From assembly GCF_034424375.1 (NCBI RefSeq), contig NZ_CP139965.1, positions 930,001 to 994,000 on the forward strand: 64,000 nt of DNA. Direction: 5' to 3'. The stretch is from Paraburkholderia kururiensis. GTDB lineage: Bacteria > Pseudomonadota > Gammaproteobacteria > Burkholderiales > Burkholderiaceae. Positions 61,134 through 64,000 of this stretch are shown here, one piece after another. Both the position numbers and the translations under genes were made by a program. Under the pieces are notes generated by a model. That model was not told the DNA's origin. It ran no database searches and saw only the letters and a list, made by a program, of their open reading frames with translations. Within the stretch, counting starts at the first letter, position 1; each line of letters starts with the position of its first letter.

Positions 61134-62006
61134 ATGAGCTGGCTGGATAAACTGCTGCCGCCCAAAATCAAGCAGACCGACCCGAAGAACCGCAAGGGGA
61201 TTCCGGAAGGCCTCTGGATCAAGTGCCCGTCGTGCGAAGCCGTGCTGTATCGCAACGACGTGGAGGCCAACTTGCACGTCTGCCCGAAGTGCGACCACCA
61301 CATGCGCATCGGGGCGCGGGCGCGGCTCGACGGCCTGCTCGACCCGGAAGGCCGCTACGAGATCGGCCAGGAGATCGTGCCGGTCGATGCGCTGAAGTTC
61401 AAAGACAGTCGCAAGTACCCCGACCGCCTGAAAGAAGCGATGGACGAAACCGACGAAACCGACGCGATGGTCGTCATGGGCGGCGCCATCCACACACTGC
61501 CGGTGGTGGTGTCGTGCTTCGAGTTCTCGTTCATGGGCGGCTCGATGGGCTCCGTGGTGGGCGAGCGTTTCGTGCGCGGCGCGCAGAACGCCATCGAGCA
61601 GCAGGTGCCGTTCATCTGCTTCACGGCTTCGGGCGGCGCGCGTATGCAGGAAAGCCTGCTTTCGCTGATGCAGATGGCCAAGACCACCGCCATGCTCACG
61701 AAGCTCGCTGAGGCCAAGCTGCCGTTCATCTCCGTGCTGACGGACCCGACGATGGGCGGCGTATCGGCGAGCTTTGCGTTCCTCGGCGACGTCGTGATTG
61801 CCGAGCCGAAGGCGCTGATCGGCTTCGCCGGCCCCCGCGTGATCGAACAGACGGTGCGCGAGAAGCTGCCGGAAGGCTTCCAGCGTGCCGAGTTCCTGCT
61901 GCAAAAGGGCGCGATCGACATGATCGTGGACCGCCGCAAGCTGCGTGAAGAACTGGCGCGGCTGATTGCGCTGCTGAGCCGCCAGCCGGCCGACGCCGTC
62001 GCCTGA
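61134..62006 (+). CDS. accD: Acetyl-CoA carboxylase carboxyltransferase subunit beta
   Basis: A 290-residue carboxyltransferase half that transfers CO2 from biotin to acetyl-CoA. N-terminal zinc ribbon (WIKCPSCEAVLYRND, CPKCDHHMRIG) followed by the crotonase-like domain with CFTASGGARMQESLLSLMQMAK and GFAGPRVIEQT. Pairs with AccA, not in the window. Confidence 0.95.
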   Translation: MSWLDKLLPPKIKQTDPKNRKGIPEGLWIKCPSCEAVLYRNDVEANLHVCPKCDHHMRIGARARLDGLLDPEGRYEIGQEIVPVDALKFKDSRKYPDRLKEAMDETDETDAMVVMGGAIHTLPVVVSCFEFSFMGGSMGSVVGERFVRGAQNAIEQQVPFICFTASGGARMQESLLSLMQMAKTTAMLTKLAEAKLPFISVLTDPTMGGVSASFAFLGDVVIAEPKALIGFAGPRVIEQTVREKLPEGFQRAEFLLQKGAIDMIVDRRKLREELARLIALLSRQPADAVA

Positions 62007-62145
62007 TAACGCGGGCGGCGAGCACGCCGCAGCGCCGCCCCGCCGCGGTCTCGGCCACCGTCGGCTTTTCAAACACGATTTGCCCCTGCGCGCCGCCAGC
62101 GAAAGCAAGCGGCGCGCTGTCATTTCCGCGATAATCGCAGCGCAT

Positions 62146-63456
62146 ATGACGACATTCCCCACTCTCGATGCGTGGCTCACGCATCTCGAATCCGCGCACC
62201 CGGTCGGCATCGACATGGGGCTCACGCGGATCGGCAAGGTCAAAGACGCGCTGCAACTGTCGTTCGCGTGTCCGATCATCACGGTTGGCGGCACGAACGG
62301 CAAAGGCTCCACGTGCGCGATTCTCGAAACGATCCTGCTGAAGGCCGGCTATAGCGTGGGCTGCCACACGTCGCCGCATTTGCTCTCGTTCAACGAACGC
62401 GCGCGCATCAACGGCCAGATCGCCACCGACGAAGAACTGCTGCCGCACTTCGAAGCCGTCGAGGCGGCACGCCGCTCGCTGCCGGAGCCCGTTTCGCTGA
62501 CGTACTTCGAATTCACGACGCTCGCGATCATGCATCTGTTCGCCGCGCGCGGGCTCGATGCGGTGATCTTCGAAGTGGGGCTGGGCGGACGCCTCGACGC
62601 GGTGAACGTGCTGGACACCGACTGCGCGATCATCACCAGCATCGATCTGGATCACACCGAATACCTCGGCGACACGCGCGAAAAGATCGCGCTCGAAAAG
62701 GCCGGTATTTTCCGCGCAGGCAAGCCGGCCATTTGCGCGGACCCGGTGCCGCCGCAGACGCTTATCGACTACGCCGAAGAAATTGGTGCCGACCCGTGGC
62801 TCTTCGGCCGCGATTTCCGCTACGAAGGCCAGCCGGGCAGCGAGCGTCAGCAGTGGACCTACGCAGGCCGCACCATGCGGCGCGCCGCACTCGCGTATCC
62901 GGCGCTGCGCGGCGCGAACCAGCTGATCAATACGTCGGCGGCGCTTGCGGGTCTCGAAGCGCTGCGCGACCGCCTGCCGGTCTCGGCGCAAGACATACGC
63001 CTTGGCCTTGCCAACGTCGAGCTGCCGGGCCGCTTCCAGGTGCTGCCGGGCAAGCCGTCCATCATCTTCGACGTGGGCCACAACCCGCACGCCGCTGCGG
63101 TGCTCGCGCAAAACCTCGGCAGCATGGGCTATTTCCCGTACACCTACGCCGTGTTCGGATCGATGCGCGACAAGGACATTGCAGGCGTGGTGCGGCATCT
63201 GAAGAGCGAAATCGACCACTGGTGCGTGACCGATCTGCCGCTGCCGCGCGCCGCGAAGGCCGAGGAACTCGAGCACGTGCTGCGGGACGCCGGCGTGACG
63301 GACGGCCCGGACAGTAGCGTGGCGCGCTTCGAGTCGCCTGCGGCAGCGTTTCAAGACGCGCTAAAACGGGCAACCGAAAATGATAGAATCTTGGTTTTCG
63401 GAAGTTTCGTGACTGTCGCCGGCGTAATGGCGTGGCGCAAGTCACAGCAACACTGA
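62146..63456 (+). CDS. folC: Dihydrofolate synthase / folylpolyglutamate synthase
   Basis: A 436-residue Mur-ligase-like enzyme. ATP loop TVGGTNGKGSTCAILE, folate/omega-loop region HTSPHLLSFNERARING, GLGGRLDAVNV, and C-terminal domain with IIFDVGHNPHAA. Adds glutamate to dihydropteroate and folates. ATG 62146 begins at the family's normal N-terminus. Confidence 0.95.
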   Translation: MTTFPTLDAWLTHLESAHPVGIDMGLTRIGKVKDALQLSFACPIITVGGTNGKGSTCAILETILLKAGYSVGCHTSPHLLSFNERARINGQIATDEELLPHFEAVEAARRSLPEPVSLTYFEFTTLAIMHLFAARGLDAVIFEVGLGGRLDAVNVLDTDCAIITSIDLDHTEYLGDTREKIALEKAGIFRAGKPAICADPVPPQTLIDYAEEIGADPWLFGRDFRYEGQPGSERQQWTYAGRTMRRAALAYPALRGANQLINTSAALAGLEALRDRLPVSAQDIRLGLANVELPGRFQVLPGKPSIIFDVGHNPHAAAVLAQNLGSMGYFPYTYAVFGSMRDKDIAGVVRHLKSEIDHWCVTDLPLPRAAKAEELEHVLRDAGVTDGPDSSVARFESPAAAFQDALKRATENDRILVFGSFVTVAGVMAWRKSQQH

Positions 63457-63490
63457 CAGGCGGCTCCCGGGCCCAGCGGACCAGCCATTC

Positions 63491-64000
63491 ATGGGAATTT
63501 TCTCGTTCGGCAAGAAAGACGACGCACCGAGCCGGCGCGGCGCAGACTCCAGTGCTACGCGGGGCGGCCGAAATGCGCGCGTCGAGCGGCGCTCGCGCCG
63601 CACCGAACGTCCGGCGGCGGACGCCGACGCCATGCTGCTCGATCCCACCTTGCCCGAGAAGCAGCGGGCACGCCGGCGCCTCGTAGGCGCCATCGCGCTG
63701 GTAGTCGCGGCAATCGTCGTGTTGCCGATGGTGCTCGACTCGCACCCCAAGCCCGTCACCGACGACATCTCCATCGACATCCCCAACCGTCCCGTCGCGA
63801 AGGCCAGCACGGCTGTGCAGGACACCCAGGCGGGCGTCGCGCCCGACAATCCCCCGGCGCCGGATGCTGCGCCCGGTGCGTCGGGGCTGACGTCGGCAAG
63901 CCCGAATGTCGCGGTTGCTTCTTCCCCGGCGGCAGGCGCGAAGGCCTCAGCGAAGTCGGCCACGGCGGGGACGAGCAGTACGGCCAACAGCACCGCCAAC
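63491..64000 (+). CDS. DedD-like SPOR-family protein, first 170 codons (partial at window edge)
   Basis: The visible part has a short cytoplasmic start (MGIFSFGKKDDAPSRRG), a basic stretch, one TM helix (about residues 64-80; LVGAIALVVAAIVVLPMVL) and a Pro/Ala/Ser-rich periplasmic linker. The layout and the position after folC match DedD, a septal-ring protein whose C-terminal SPOR domain binds denuded peptidoglycan. That domain is beyond the window. Confidence 0.75.
   Translation, partial: MGIFSFGKKDDAPSRRGADSSATRGGRNARVERRSRRTERPAADADAMLLDPTLPEKQRARRRLVGAIALVVAAIVVLPMVLDSHPKPVTDDISIDIPNRPVAKASTAVQDTQAGVAPDNPPAPDAAPGASGLTSASPNVAVASSPAAGAKASAKSATAGTSSTANSTAN

Overview
The window is about 64 kb of GC-rich DNA that reads as a chromosome of Burkholderia sensu lato (Paraburkholderia, Caballeronia or a close relative). 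The basis is the gene order mdh - GntR regulator - sdhCDAB - sdhE - gltA - leuCDB - asd - fimV - truA - trpF - trpB - DNA methyltransferase - trpA - accD - folC - SPOR protein, plus the 2-methylcitrate genes and hopanoid genes nearby. In this group that block usually sits on the second chromosome. I see no insertion sequence, prophage, CRISPR array, rRNA or tRNA. The gene assignments rest on protein motifs and synteny read by eye.

Layout. 1-1037: the 5' end of a copper P-type ATPase gene (minus strand) with a textbook CueR/MerR-type promoter. 1037-6752: a DUF1254-type lipoprotein and a very large DUF748/AsmA-like envelope protein. 6808-13223: a MocR (GntR-aminotransferase) regulator divergent from a polyamine-type ABC importer (ATPase, binding protein, two permeases). 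13275-15700: ChaB-like protein, exported beta-propeller protein and exported creatininase-family protein (all minus). 15891-19388: a strong promoter, a leader of about 330 nt and a fused two-module ABC permease with its ATPase. 19385-20805: three small exported proteins. 21101-25411: XRE-cupin regulator plus acetyltransferase, an MFS exporter divergent from a MmyB-type HTH regulator, and a SYLF-domain lipoprotein. 25657-31995: an exported phosphoesterase, the hopanoid genes hpnL and hpnI, and a GlxA-type AraC regulator divergent from an isonitrile-hydratase-like gene.

32495-40583 (minus) carries propionate catabolism by the 2-methylcitrate cycle (CitE-like lyase, prpB, prpC, an MliC-like exported protein, prpD, acnA). 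40894-48280 carries TCA-cycle genes: mdh divergent from a GntR-UTRA regulator, then sdhCDAB, sdhE and gltA. PrpB releases succinate and pyruvate, so the succinate dehydrogenase, malate dehydrogenase, citrate synthase and aconitase encoded here dispose of the product of the neighbouring pathway. 48773-63456 carries amino-acid and housekeeping genes: leucine (leuCDB), the aspartate family (asd), the polar-pole protein FimV, tRNA pseudouridylation (truA), tryptophan (trpF, trpB, trpA, interrupted by an orphan adenine methyltransferase), fatty acid (accD) and folate (folC). The window ends inside a DedD-like SPOR protein gene.

The most interesting signals are regulatory. A short ORF rich in Thr, Ile and Lys codons, followed by mutually constrained hairpins, lies just upstream of asd and looks like an undescribed attenuator answering to aspartate-family end products. 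A near-consensus sigma-70 promoter drives a long structured leader ahead of the fused ABC permease. A perfect 20-bp palindrome sits between mdh and its GntR regulator. Several regulator/target pairs carry clear inverted or direct-repeat operators in their intergenic regions.
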